Shown: piece after piece, positions 14,362-23,436 of the stretch
How the letters are laid out: each line of letters begins with the position of its first letter
Position numbering within the stretch: position 1 is the stretch's first letter
NCBI GenBank assembly: GCA_944363645.1
Contig: CALVUR010000012.1
Span: forward strand, 1-33,472
Origin: an uncultured Clostridia bacterium
GTDB taxonomy: Bacteria; Bacillota; Clostridia; Christensenellales; Borkfalkiaceae
Reading direction: 5' to 3'
Length of the DNA stretch: 33,472 nucleotides
The notes under the pieces: model-generated
The model's database searches: none
The model's input: only the letters and a program-made list of their open reading frames with translations
Told to the model about the DNA's origin: nothing
Position numbers and translations under genes: made by a program

Positions 14362-14390
14362 AGCTGAAAGATTTTATCTTTTGGCTTTTT
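14362..14390 (+). terminator. second terminator or leader hairpin before the CPBP gene
   Basis: An 11-bp stem with two G-T pairs (14362-14372 with 14376-14386), 3-nt loop, then TTTT. It could back up proS termination or act as a leader structure, being only 20 bp before the next start codon. Confidence 0.5.
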
Positions 14391-14410
14391 GGCGTAGGTA
14401 AGGGGTAATA

Positions 14411-15577
14411 ATGAAGCCTATATACTTGAAAGAGAAAAATATCTTTATTAAAAGATCAAATTTTTCAAACCCAAACACATATAACGCACTTGATAGCGCT
14501 TTGGCATTTTTAGCGTTTGGTGTTGCTTTTTTCATTATAAATTTACTTTTTACGCTAATATTAAAAAATGTAGATAATAGTAACATTATTCTTTTGTTGG
14601 CTGGCTTATCAATATTTGTAAGTCAAGGCACAATCTTTCTTATTGCTTTAATTTTTTCAAAAGTTAAAAAGGTTTCGCTATATTCGGGCGGTGGCTATAT
14701 TTGTAAATTTGATTTTGTCAATATTTTAATGGGATTTGTGGCTTGCTTAGCAGGGTATGCTTTGTTATCACCAACACATATGGCTTTTTCACAAGACATT
14801 ACCCAAATAATTATAGCAATCAAAGAGCAATATTTTCCAGACGGCTCTGACATAGTTACACAGCCCGGTTTAATAGGTGTCATTGATTCGTTAAGCGCTT
14901 TTGCATTAGTTGCACCACTTGTAACAATTACAATAGGCGTTTTACCTGCAATTTGCGAAGAAGCCTTGTTTAGGGGCGTAATAATGCGTGGACTTCGCCA
15001 GTTTGGTGATGTGTTTGCGATAATTTGCTCGGCTGTGATATTTGCTATAATGCATGGTAATTATGAGCAACTTATTTTGCAATTTACCATTGGCTTAATT
15101 ATAGCAACCGCTGTAATGCTGACAGATAATATTTTTGTTGGTATGGCAATACACTGTTGCTACAACGTTTTTGTGCTTTTGTTTGCTTTATATGGCGAGT
15201 TATTAGGCTTATTGATTCCCAGTTTTACCGCATTTTACGAAGTAATAACAATTATTATGGGTTTTGTCTTGGCGATCGTTGCAATAATATACTTTGTTAA
15301 AATGTTGTTAGCAAGTTACAAAAATCAAATTTTAAAAAATCCAAAACAACCAAAGGCGACAAAGTATTTTTTGACTAAGGATGATAAATTTACTAACGAT
15401 ATTGTTGTTAAAAATTATGTTGAAGTTGAAGAAAACTTTTATAAAAAGGGCACAACTTACCAATTTTATGATGGTAAAAAGTTCGTGGACTTTAATAAAC
15501 GCTCAAATAAAGTTGCTTCAATCATAGTTTTAGTTGTTGCATGTATAATTTCACTTGTAAATATTTTCGTCTATTAG
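14411..15577 (+). CDS. CPBP family intramembrane glutamic endopeptidase
   Basis: This 388-residue multi-pass protein carries the three CPBP (Abi/CAAX-protease-like) motifs: CEEALFRGVIMRGL (EExxxR) near residue 180, VIFAIMHGN (FxxxH), and HCCYNVFV (HxxxN). These residues form the intramembrane active site of Rce1-type proteases. About eight membrane segments are visible, with a hydrophilic stretch (about 305-365) and a last membrane helix at the C-terminus, longer than minimal family members. AAGGGG before the ATG supports the start. It is followed by a membrane protein gene and mnmE with very short spacing. Its substrate is unknown. Confidence 0.9.
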   Translation: MKPIYLKEKNIFIKRSNFSNPNTYNALDSALAFLAFGVAFFIINLLFTLILKNVDNSNIILLLAGLSIFVSQGTIFLIALIFSKVKKVSLYSGGGYICKFDFVNILMGFVACLAGYALLSPTHMAFSQDITQIIIAIKEQYFPDGSDIVTQPGLIGVIDSLSAFALVAPLVTITIGVLPAICEEALFRGVIMRGLRQFGDVFAIICSAVIFAIMHGNYEQLILQFTIGLIIATAVMLTDNIFVGMAIHCCYNVFVLLFALYGELLGLLIPSFTAFYEVITIIMGFVLAIVAIIYFVKMLLASYKNQILKNPKQPKATKYFLTKDDKFTNDIVVKNYVEVEENFYKKGTTYQFYDGKKFVDFNKRSNKVASIIVLVVACIISLVNIFVY

Positions 15578-15587
15578 GAGGTTAATA

Positions 15588-16403
15588 ATGCTCAGTAGTA
15601 TTTTACTTTTAATTGAACTCTATACAGTCATGGTGTCAACTTCTGGCGGTGTTTTAAATCAAACAGCAGTATTTTTCTCGCTTATAGCGATAGTTTTTGC
15701 TGTATATGCAATAGATTTTGTGCTTATGGGCATAGGCTTATATCACATCGCAAAAAGAGATGGCATAAAACATGCTTATTTAGCGTTTATACCTTTTGCA
15801 AATATTTATTTTATTGGCAAAATTGCGGGAAGAGCAAAAGTTTTTGGTAAAAGTGTTAAAAACATTGGCGTTTACACATTGATTTTCTTTGTTGCTTATC
15901 TTGCTTTATCGCTCACATCAGAAATTTTACTTTATGGTGAAAATCTTAAAGGCATGTTTGTCAACAATGATATGGGTGTTTTACCTGAATTTTATGGCTC
16001 TTTTTGGGTAGACGGTGTTTTAAACATAGCAATTATCATTGCAAGTTTGTGTTATATTGTTAGCAATGTTTTTATGCTTTCAACATTTTTCTTGTATTAC
16101 GCAAACAAAAACAGAGTTTTATATTTGCTCTTGTCCATCTTTATTCCCATTTCAACAGGTTTATTGGTATTCATTTCAAGAAAATCAAAACGCTTTGATT
16201 TCAGCAATTATATGAAGATGCAATTTGATAAATACAACGGTATGAGATCGGGCGGTGGTTTTAATAATCCCGACCAACCATTTATTCACGAAGAAGAAAA
16301 AAGTCCTTTTTCTGAGTACGAGAAAAAGGAAAAGAAGTCTGATGATATCGATGTGTTTGAAGACTATTCTGACAAAAATACCCCAAAGGATGATTTATTT
16401 TGA
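15588..16403 (+). CDS. uncharacterised membrane protein with acidic cytoplasmic tail
   Basis: The 271-residue product has four or five hydrophobic segments (roughly 3-17, 27-56, 90-112, 142-165 and 176-196). A hydrophilic tail from about 200 is rich in Asp, Glu and Lys, including SEYEKKEKKSDDIDVFEDY. The loop RDGIKHAYLAFIPFANIYFIG is the most distinctive part and recurs, as I recall, in small uncharacterised membrane proteins of Bacillota. I assign no function. A strong AGGAGG lies before ATG 15588. The gene starts 10 bp after the CPBP gene, and its stop overlaps the mnmE start, so the three genes are probably co-transcribed. Confidence 0.85.
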   Translation: MLSSILLLIELYTVMVSTSGGVLNQTAVFFSLIAIVFAVYAIDFVLMGIGLYHIAKRDGIKHAYLAFIPFANIYFIGKIAGRAKVFGKSVKNIGVYTLIFFVAYLALSLTSEILLYGENLKGMFVNNDMGVLPEFYGSFWVDGVLNIAIIIASLCYIVSNVFMLSTFFLYYANKNRVLYLLLSIFIPISTGLLVFISRKSKRFDFSNYMKMQFDKYNGMRSGGGFNNPDQPFIHEEEKSPFSEYEKKEKKSDDIDVFEDYSDKNTPKDDLF

Positions 16404-17740
16404 TTAAAGAAGATAATATTGCGGCTATTTCAACCGCATCTATGCCAAGTGGCGTAGCAATTATAAGGGTTAGTGGCGATTCGCCCTTAGATATCGCTGC
16501 TAAAATGTTTCATTCCAAAACAAATGTATACGACTTTGAACCGTATAAACTTTACGTAGGCACTATTGACTGCGGTAATTTTAAAGATTTTGGTATGTGC
16601 GTTTACTTTAAAGCACCCAAAAGTTATACGGGCGAAGATATGATAGAATTCCATTGCCACGGCGGTCAAGCAATTACACGTGGCGTATTAGAAACATGCC
16701 TTAAACATGGCGCAAGACTTGCTGAACGTGGTGAATTTACAAAGCGTGCGTTTTTAAACGGCAAGTTGTCGCTTTCTTCGTGCGAAGGGCTTATTAACAT
16801 GATAAACTCTCAAAGCGTGGCAGAAGCAAAGGCTGGTTATTATCTTTACAGGGAAAATTTGTTAAAACGCATTAGGGAATGCCAAGACGATTTAACCTAT
16901 GTTTTAGCGTTAATTGATGCAAATATTGATTACCCGGAAGAAGATATTGAGCAAGCAGAACTTGACGATGTTAAAAATAGGCTTGTAACTGTTGAAGAAA
17001 AGATTTCCAAACTAAGCCAATCATTTAACATGGGTAGCAAGGCAAAAAACGGCGTTCAAGTTGTTATTTGCGGTAAGCCAAACGTCGGCAAAAGTTCGCT
17101 TTTAAACGCTATTTTATGTTGCGACAAGGCAATCGTAACATCAATCGAGGGGACAACTCGTGATGTGGTTGAAGGCTTTGTTGAAATCAACGGTATAAGG
17201 TTTAATTTTTACGATACCGCTGGTATACGTGAATCTGATAATACCGTCGAAAAAATAGGCATTGAAAGGTCTAAAAAGGCAATAGAAACTGCTGATGTGG
17301 TAATATTTATGGTTGATGCCACAAGCGAATTTTCTCAAATTGACGAAGATGTTTACGAACTTTGCAAGGATAAAAACATTATTAAAGTTGTAAACAAAAC
17401 CGACCAACAATATAATGGCGAATTTGACGGCTACGACATAAAAATTTCCGCTAAAAACGGGGATGGAATTGAGGAACTTAAACAACTTATTTATAATAAA
17501 GCCGGGTTAGAGTCCTTTAATTTTGATGGTGATTACTTGGTTGAAAGAAGACATTACGAAGCGTTAAAAAATGCCTCAGAGTCTTTAATTAAGGCTATAA
17601 ATGCTATTTGTGTCATGCCACTTGATATTATCACAATCGATATAAGACAAGCGTTATTATACTTAGGTTTAATCAGTGGTGAAACCGCTGATGAAAATGT
17701 TATAAACGAAATATTTGCTAAATTTTGCGTTGGTAAATAA
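16400..17740 (+). CDS. mnmE: tRNA uridine-5-carboxymethylaminomethyl modification GTPase
   Basis: With MnmG, MnmE makes the cmnm5/nm5 modification at wobble uridine 34 of several tRNAs. The 446 residues show the N-terminal formyl-THF-binding domain (IAAISTASMPSGVAIIRVSG, FHCHGG) and a G domain with GKPNVGKSSLL, GTTRD, DTAGIRE and NKTD. The C-terminus is FCVGK, with the catalytic cysteine in the usual CxGK form. The start is TTG at 16400, overlapping the upstream TGA as TTGA. AAGGA about 9 bases before it and the family N-terminus (MIKEDNIAAIST) support this. No ATG would give a full protein. Confidence 0.97.
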   Translation: MIKEDNIAAISTASMPSGVAIIRVSGDSPLDIAAKMFHSKTNVYDFEPYKLYVGTIDCGNFKDFGMCVYFKAPKSYTGEDMIEFHCHGGQAITRGVLETCLKHGARLAERGEFTKRAFLNGKLSLSSCEGLINMINSQSVAEAKAGYYLYRENLLKRIRECQDDLTYVLALIDANIDYPEEDIEQAELDDVKNRLVTVEEKISKLSQSFNMGSKAKNGVQVVICGKPNVGKSSLLNAILCCDKAIVTSIEGTTRDVVEGFVEINGIRFNFYDTAGIRESDNTVEKIGIERSKKAIETADVVIFMVDATSEFSQIDEDVYELCKDKNIIKVVNKTDQQYNGEFDGYDIKISAKNGDGIEELKQLIYNKAGLESFNFDGDYLVERRHYEALKNASESLIKAINAICVMPLDIITIDIRQALLYLGLISGETADENVINEIFAKFCVGK

Positions 17741-17783
17741 TTCGATAAAATCATAAATTTTAAATAATTTAATTTTGGTGATT

Positions 17784-19118
17784 ATGATAAAAACGGCTTT
17801 AAATCTTTTGGAAAAATTAAATAATGGGGGATTTGAAGCATTCATTGTTGGCGGTGCTGTAAGAAATAAATTATTAAATTTACAGGTAAAAGATTACGAT
17901 ATTACAACAAATGCAACGCCACAACAAATAAAACAAGTTTTTGATGGCTATGATTTTGTAGAAGCTGGCATAAAGCACGGCACTGTTGGTGTAATAGTCG
18001 ATAAAAATGTATATGAAATTACAACTTATCGTGTTGATGGCGATTATTTTGACCACAGAAGACCTAAAAATGTAACCTTTTCAACAAGTTTAAAAGAAGA
18101 CTTAACGCGTCGTGATTTTACCATAAACGCTTTAGCGTACGACAAAGATTTTAATATAATTGATTATTTTGACGGCGTTACCGATTTAAAAAATGGTATT
18201 ATAAGGGCAGTGGGCGATCCTAAAAAACGCTTTACTGAAGACGCTTTAAGAATTTTACGTGCAGTAAGGTTTAGTGCGGAATATGGCTTTACTATAGAAA
18301 AAAACACTCTTGATGCGATGATAGAGTGTAAGTCTTATCTTAAAGACATATCAAGTGAACGAATTTTTATTGAACTTAATAAAACTTTATGCGGTAAATA
18401 TTGCGCTGAGGCTTTATATACTTGCAAGCAAATTTTGTTTGAAGTAATACCAGAACTTGAAATTACTGACGGCTTTTTGCAATTTAGTTTGGCGCATGAT
18501 TATGATGTTTTTAATCACACTTTGGTGGCGATTAGGTCATCAAAATCTAACAAACCTGCCGTTATGTGGTCGCTGTTATTTCATGATATTGGCAAGCCTT
18601 ATTGTTTAACTTTTGGTGAAGATGGATATGGACACACAAGGGGACATATGCAAATATCACATGAAAAGATTAAGCCAATTTTAGAAAGATTAAAGTTTCC
18701 AACAAAGTTAAAAGAAGAAGTTTTGCAGATAGTTTTAGACCACGACACAACAATCAGTAAATCAAAATACGAAGTTAAAAAATACTTAAGTCGACACGGC
18801 TTAGAACTAACTCAAGACTTGTTTTATGTAAAACTTGCAGACAACACTGCGCACTCTACAATAGGCATTATAAGATACGCAAAAAGCGTAAAACAACTTA
18901 AATACTATTTAGACGAAATCATAGAAAATAACGAACTTTATGATATCAACAAATTAGCAATATCAGGCGACGATATTATGTCGCTTGGTGTTTATGGCAA
19001 AGATGTCGGTTTTGTTAAAAATGAGTTATTTGATAAAGTTTTACAAGGTGAAGTTGAAAACGATAAAACAAAGTTAATAAAGTTAGCAACTTCAATTTGT
19101 AAAAATCTTAAAAATTAA
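17784..19118 (+). CDS. cca: CCA tRNA nucleotidyltransferase with HD domain
   Basis: This enzyme adds or repairs the tRNA 3' CCA end. The N-terminal polymerase head shows FIVGGAVRNKLL, KDYDITTNATP (the DxD metal pair), DLTRRDFTINALAYD and RILRAVRFSAEYGF. An HD phosphohydrolase-type domain follows, with LLFHDIGKP and LDHD. GGAVRN has Asn where Asp or Glu is common after VR. The ATG at 17784 is preceded closely by GGTGA; a TTG nine bases earlier is also possible, so the exact start is uncertain. The tRNA-Leu in this window encodes its own CCA, so repair may be part of the role. Confidence 0.93.
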   Translation: MIKTALNLLEKLNNGGFEAFIVGGAVRNKLLNLQVKDYDITTNATPQQIKQVFDGYDFVEAGIKHGTVGVIVDKNVYEITTYRVDGDYFDHRRPKNVTFSTSLKEDLTRRDFTINALAYDKDFNIIDYFDGVTDLKNGIIRAVGDPKKRFTEDALRILRAVRFSAEYGFTIEKNTLDAMIECKSYLKDISSERIFIELNKTLCGKYCAEALYTCKQILFEVIPELEITDGFLQFSLAHDYDVFNHTLVAIRSSKSNKPAVMWSLLFHDIGKPYCLTFGEDGYGHTRGHMQISHEKIKPILERLKFPTKLKEEVLQIVLDHDTTISKSKYEVKKYLSRHGLELTQDLFYVKLADNTAHSTIGIIRYAKSVKQLKYYLDEIIENNELYDINKLAISGDDIMSLGVYGKDVGFVKNELFDKVLQGEVENDKTKLIKLATSICKNLKN

Positions 19119-19147
19119 AGATAAAAAGCGATATTTTAAAAATATTT

Positions 19148-19873
19148 ATGAACGACAGAATTATAATTGCAATAGGTGGTGGCGAACTAAAAAGTAAGGC
19201 AACTTTAGGCATTGATGCTTATATTGCAAACCTTGTAAAAAAGCGTCAAACCTTACATAGACCGATGGGGCTTTTTATTGGCACAGCAAGTCATGATAGC
19301 ATGCCATATTTTAATAGTTTTAGAAAAACTTACACAAGCGAATTTGATATAAAAGCCGATTGCGCACTTATTTGTTATAACGAAATGAATATGGAAAAAA
19401 TTGCCGACAAAATTAGTCGTGCCGACTTTATTTATGTTGGCGGTGGCGATACCGTATTTATGCTTAACAAATGGAAGGAAGTGGAGCTTGATAAACTTAT
19501 TTTAGATGCTTACAAAAACGGTACAGTTTTATGTGGTTTATCGGCTGGGGCAATTTGCTGGTTTAAAAAAATGTATACCGACAGCGAAAGTTTAAACGGT
19601 AATGACCAATATAACTTTTATGACGGTTTAGGCGTTTTAGATGGTTTGTGTTGCCCCCACTATGACGATAGAATTATCGATTTTGATAAGGCGATTGTTG
19701 ATCAAGGCTTTACACAAGGCTTCGCCATAGAAAACCTATCTGCGCTGGTGTTTGAAAATGAAACACTTACAACAAGTTTAGATTATGGCGGTAAAAGTTT
19801 TCTTTTAAGAAACAATAATCAAGTTTTGGAAAAATATACAATAGACAGCATTGATTGTAAAAGGTTTTATTGA
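19148..19873 (+). CDS. peptidase E-like S51 family serine peptidase
   Basis: The 241-residue protein has the class I glutamine-amidotransferase-like fold of family S51. IIAIGGGEL opens it, FIYVGGGDTVFML follows, and the nucleophile elbow GLSAGAICWF places the catalytic Ser in GLSAG. CCPHYDDR and GFAIENLSAL supply downstream active-site-region residues. S51 members are aspartyl dipeptidases (PepE) or cyanophycinases; the length and sequence favour the PepE-like group, probably cytoplasmic since there is no signal peptide. It starts 29 bp after cca. The ATG has no clear ribosome site. Confidence 0.87.
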   Translation: MNDRIIIAIGGGELKSKATLGIDAYIANLVKKRQTLHRPMGLFIGTASHDSMPYFNSFRKTYTSEFDIKADCALICYNEMNMEKIADKISRADFIYVGGGDTVFMLNKWKEVELDKLILDAYKNGTVLCGLSAGAICWFKKMYTDSESLNGNDQYNFYDGLGVLDGLCCPHYDDRIIDFDKAIVDQGFTQGFAIENLSALVFENETLTTSLDYGGKSFLLRNNNQVLEKYTIDSIDCKRFY

Positions 19874-19958
19874 TAATTTTTGACTCTTTTTAAATTAGTT
19901 TAGTGGTTTTATCAATTAAAATTCAACAAATTTTCGTCTTTGTATCACAATATCAATA

Positions 19959-19987
19959 CTGTAACTTTTGCTTATAGATATTATAAT
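19959..19987 (+). promoter_or_regulatory. possible promoter of the two-component operon
   Basis: A perfect TATAAT (19982-19987) lies 37 bp before the response-regulator start, with a poor -35 (CTGTAA, 19959-19964) 17 bp upstream. The weak -35 would fit activator dependence. Confidence 0.45.
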
Positions 19988-20024
19988 AGTAGAGATTTAA
20001 ACTTGCTATTTCAGGAGATTTTTT

Positions 20025-20696
20025 ATGAAATTACTAATTGTTGACGATGAAGCAATGATAAGACAAGTACTTTGCGAGTACGCTGTCTTTGAAGGTTATG
20101 AAATAGATGAAGCAGAAGACGGCATGGAAGCGATTAGAAAATGTCGTGAAAACAAATATGACCTTATCATTATGGATATCATGATGCCAAAACTTGACGG
20201 CTTTTCTGCTGTAAAAGAAATTAAGAAAATTGCAGACATTCCTGTTATCATGCTTTCAGCAAGAAGTGAAGAATACGACAAACTTTTCGGCTTTGAAATT
20301 GGTATTGATGACTATGTTGTTAAACCATTTTCACCAAAGGAAGTTATGGCAAGGGTTGCTGCAGTAATCAAACGCAACGCTAAATCAGATAAAGATATTC
20401 GCAATGATATCTTAAAATTTGAAGGTTTAGAAGTTGATATGAAGGGCAGAAACGTTTTTGTTGACGGCGAAAAAGTTGAACTTACCCCAAAGGAATATGA
20501 ACTTTTATTCTATATGGTAACAAATAAAGGTATTGCTTTATCCCGTGAAAAACTTTTGTCAGATGTATGGGGCTTTGATTTTTACGGCGACGACAGAACG
20601 GTTGATACCCACATTAAGACATTAAGAAGTAGATTAAAAGACTATAAAAAGTTTATTGTTACTTTAAGGGGAATGGGTTATAAATTTGAAGCATGA
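20025..20696 (+). CDS. OmpR/PhoB-family response regulator
   Basis: This 223-residue protein has a receiver domain (about 1-118) with the acidic pair D7/D8, phosphoacceptor D51 in IIMDIMMPKLDG, the conserved Ser in MLSARSE and Lys in VVKPFSP. A winged-helix DNA-binding domain follows (about 128-223), with VELTPKEYELLFYMV, DDRTVDTHIKTLR and RGMGYKFE. It is expected to be phosphorylated by the kinase encoded immediately downstream, whose start overlaps its stop by 4 bp (ATGA). AGGAG at 20013-20017 supports the start. Targets are unknown. Confidence 0.96.
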   Translation: MKLLIVDDEAMIRQVLCEYAVFEGYEIDEAEDGMEAIRKCRENKYDLIIMDIMMPKLDGFSAVKEIKKIADIPVIMLSARSEEYDKLFGFEIGIDDYVVKPFSPKEVMARVAAVIKRNAKSDKDIRNDILKFEGLEVDMKGRNVFVDGEKVELTPKEYELLFYMVTNKGIALSREKLLSDVWGFDFYGDDRTVDTHIKTLRSRLKDYKKFIVTLRGMGYKFEA

Positions 20697-22201
20697 AAGC
20701 AAGAAAACTAACCAAGTTAAAATATAATATTTGGTTTTATCTTGTTGTTTACGCCTTATTGATTGTTTCAATCGTGTGGATATTCCAAATCTTGCTATTT
20801 GATATGATTTACCAACAAAGAAGGCTAAAATCGATCAAATCAACGGGTGATGAACTTTCGGCACTGATGAATGTCGATGACGAAATAACAGATAGCGTAA
20901 TATCACGCTGGCTTACAAAAGCGGTTACCGCAAACGAAGCTGGCATTTTTACCTATGTTGCGCATTATAACGACAAAGGTCAACTAATTGTTGAAACAAT
21001 CGCTTCAGAATATTTAAGTTATGAAGCAAGTGGCGGACAAACATCAAGCGAAACATCACCGACCGAACAAAATAAAACAGGCGTTTCGCAAAGAGTTTTG
21101 CAAATAGTTCAAACGGCAATTACCGAACTTGATTTGTCAAAAAGCAGTTTTATTTGTGATAAACAAAATTTTAAGGCAGACGACGGCTGTTTTTATTACG
21201 TTTCAAGGGTTAGTAACCGTGCAATAAATGGGTATTTAGTGCTAATTAGTACCTTGCAAGCACTTACCGAAACAATAAGGGTTATTCAATCTCAACTTAT
21301 TGTTGACTCTATTGTGGTAATCATTATTTCATTCTTTGTTGCAATGTACATCGCCACAAAACTGTCAAAACCTATTGACAAAATGTCAAAAACAGCCAAA
21401 AAATGGGCTGGCGGTGATGAAGATGTAACCTTTGAAGGTAACGAGTTTGAAGAATTAAACGAACTTGCTGATGCACTTAACTACGCAAAACAAGGTATTG
21501 CGCAGACGGGGCTTTTGCAAAGGGACTTGCTTGCAAACGTATCGCATGACTTAAAAACACCGCTTACAATGATCAAGGCTTACGCCGAAATGATTAGAGA
21601 TTTGTCGGGCGATATCAAGGAAAAACGTGATAAGCATACAAAAGTTATTATTGATGAAGCCGATAGACTTACTATGCTTGTAAATGATATTTTAGATTTA
21701 AGCAAACTTCAAAACGGCATGAACGAGCCAGATTTAAAGGTGGTAAACATCTCAAAGATTTTGGAAACCGTTTTGTTTAGAATGAGTGAGTTTGCAAAAA
21801 CAAACGGCTATACAATCATAACCGATATTGAGCCAGATTTACTTACAAAATGTGATCAAAAGGAAATTGAGCAAGTTTTATATAACTTGATTGGTAACTC
21901 AATTAACTATACCGGCGAAGATAAAACTATAAATGTAAGGCTTAAACGCAAACAAGATATAATTTTATTTGAAACAATAGATACCGGTAAAGGTATTTCT
22001 GAAGAAAAACTTCCCACAATTTGGGATAAGTATTATAGATTTTCAGAAACACATCAAAGACCTATTAAAGGCACGGGCTTAGGGCTATCGATAGTAAAAA
22101 CTATTTTAGAAGGGCATGAACTTAAATTTGGTGTAAAAAGCAAAAAAGACGTAGGGAGTAATTTCTTTATAGAATTTGTGGCTTATGACGAACAAATTTG
22201 A
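20693..22201 (+). CDS. membrane sensor histidine kinase
   Basis: The 502-residue protein has two membrane helices (about 13-35 and 200-222) enclosing an extracellular sensor region of about 160 residues. A HAMP linker follows (SKPIDKMSKTAKKWA). The dimerisation/phosphoacceptor domain has NVSHDLKTPLTMIKAYAEM with His285. The ATPase domain has NLIGNSINY (N box), DTGKGIS (G1) and GTGLGLSIVKTI (G2). The sensor loop resembles nothing I know; it contains a low-complexity SGGQTSSETSPTEQNKTG stretch. It is a cognate partner of the preceding regulator. Its last bases overlap the next gene. Confidence 0.95.
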   Translation: MKARKLTKLKYNIWFYLVVYALLIVSIVWIFQILLFDMIYQQRRLKSIKSTGDELSALMNVDDEITDSVISRWLTKAVTANEAGIFTYVAHYNDKGQLIVETIASEYLSYEASGGQTSSETSPTEQNKTGVSQRVLQIVQTAITELDLSKSSFICDKQNFKADDGCFYYVSRVSNRAINGYLVLISTLQALTETIRVIQSQLIVDSIVVIIISFFVAMYIATKLSKPIDKMSKTAKKWAGGDEDVTFEGNEFEELNELADALNYAKQGIAQTGLLQRDLLANVSHDLKTPLTMIKAYAEMIRDLSGDIKEKRDKHTKVIIDEADRLTMLVNDILDLSKLQNGMNEPDLKVVNISKILETVLFRMSEFAKTNGYTIITDIEPDLLTKCDQKEIEQVLYNLIGNSINYTGEDKTINVRLKRKQDIILFETIDTGKGISEEKLPTIWDKYYRFSETHQRPIKGTGLGLSIVKTILEGHELKFGVKSKKDVGSNFFIEFVAYDEQI

Positions 22202-23234
22202 TGAATTATCTTATTCAAATGAAAATAACGACCAAGAAACTGTCGTTTCGGTCATAGAACCTAAAAAGCCCACTGTAGAAGCACCAAAGAAAAAGCCCAC
22301 TATTTTTAAAGCCCTGTTTGCCAATTTTAAGCAAGATAAAGAACTTATTTACCCAAGTGAAGGCGCAGTTTTGCCAAACTTAACGAGAACACTCAATACA
22401 CTTATCAATTTAATATTTATTTCGGCAGTAATGGTTGCCATGTGGTATTTTATTGATAAAGTGGTGTTTGTACCTATTGCGCTCATATTTGTAACCATTG
22501 CGATACCGTCGCTTGTACTGATTTTTTACTTTGATTTTGACATTAACCGCAAGATACCTTTGGGCAAACTGTTTATTTTAATGATTGTTGGCGCACTTTG
22601 TTACCTTGCGATAACTCAAATCATGACGGAAATGCTTTACATTTTCCTTTCGCCGGCTTTGGTTGACTCGGTAATTATGCCTGTTATATCAAATGGTATA
22701 ATGTTTTTCGTTATCTTTTTGGCAGCAAACTTTTTCAAAGGCGAAAATGTACGTGATTACTTCCTGATTGTTGCGTTTTTTGTTATGGGGTTTGTAATGT
22801 GTATGTCTTTTACAAAAGGTTTTTCAGCACTTTTTGTATCAAACAAATTCGACCAAACAACATATTACAACATCCGTGTAATCGTTGACGACGAAGAAAT
22901 GCTTGCACAAAGTTTGCGCAATTTACTTGATAACCTTTTATATGACTATATTGTTTTACCCATTTTATACTCGTGCTGGGGCACAATATATGCGTATTTA
23001 GTTTATTATCTAATAGACTCAAGGAAAAATCGTAACAACATTCCAAAATCAATGTATTTACTAATTTTATTAGTAATTATCTTAAATATTTTGGCAATAG
23101 TTGACACTGCAATGGTTACTTTCAATGTAATTTTAAAGTTTACATCTTGTGCGATATCCATTTACATTTTGATAAAACTTTTAAATTACTCGTTTGACGA
23201 AGAACCACCGCAATTATCAATAAAATTAAAATAA
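22185..23234 (+). CDS. uncharacterised polytopic membrane protein of the two-component operon
   Basis: The 349-residue product begins with a cytoplasmic segment (about 1-62) rich in Glu, Lys and Pro (KKPTVEAPKKKPTIF). It is followed by about eight hydrophobic segments, with one long hydrophilic loop (NKFDQTTYYNIRVIVDDEEM). No family is recognised. The ATG at 22185 lies inside the end of the kinase gene (17-bp overlap). A TTG nine bases earlier is possible but unnecessary. Tight overlap with regulator and kinase suggests it serves the same signalling unit, as accessory sensor or output; this is inference from position. Confidence 0.85.
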   Translation: MTNKFDELSYSNENNDQETVVSVIEPKKPTVEAPKKKPTIFKALFANFKQDKELIYPSEGAVLPNLTRTLNTLINLIFISAVMVAMWYFIDKVVFVPIALIFVTIAIPSLVLIFYFDFDINRKIPLGKLFILMIVGALCYLAITQIMTEMLYIFLSPALVDSVIMPVISNGIMFFVIFLAANFFKGENVRDYFLIVAFFVMGFVMCMSFTKGFSALFVSNKFDQTTYYNIRVIVDDEEMLAQSLRNLLDNLLYDYIVLPILYSCWGTIYAYLVYYLIDSRKNRNNIPKSMYLLILLVIILNILAIVDTAMVTFNVILKFTSCAISIYILIKLLNYSFDEEPPQLSIKLK

Positions 23235-23236
23235 TT

Positions 23237-23269
23237 AAAAGGGAAACAGCGTATTAACTGTTTCCTTTT
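23237..23269 (+). terminator. terminator after the two-component operon
   Basis: AAAAGGGAAACAG pairs with CTGTTTCCTTTT (12 bp with one bulged G), 8-nt loop; the T-run is interrupted (CCTTTTAAAATTGCTATTTTTT). Confidence 0.65.
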
Positions 23270-23339
23270 AAAATTGCTATTTTTTATTGGTTTCTAAGTG
23301 AAAAATTTATAAAAATGGGCATAAAACCTATAAAAATAG

Positions 23340-23366
23340 TTGACAGAATTGTAATTTAACTATAAA
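23340..23366 (+). promoter_or_regulatory. probable promoter of the DUF3737 gene
   Basis: A perfect TTGACA (23340-23345) is followed after 15 bp by TATAAA (23361-23366), or after 17 bp by TAAATT. The leader is about 65 nt. Confidence 0.55.
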
Positions 23367-23436
23367 TTATATTTGCTAATGACAAATTGTGAAAATAGAA
23401 TGTAAAAAACTGTATTAAATTATTAGGTAACGGAGC

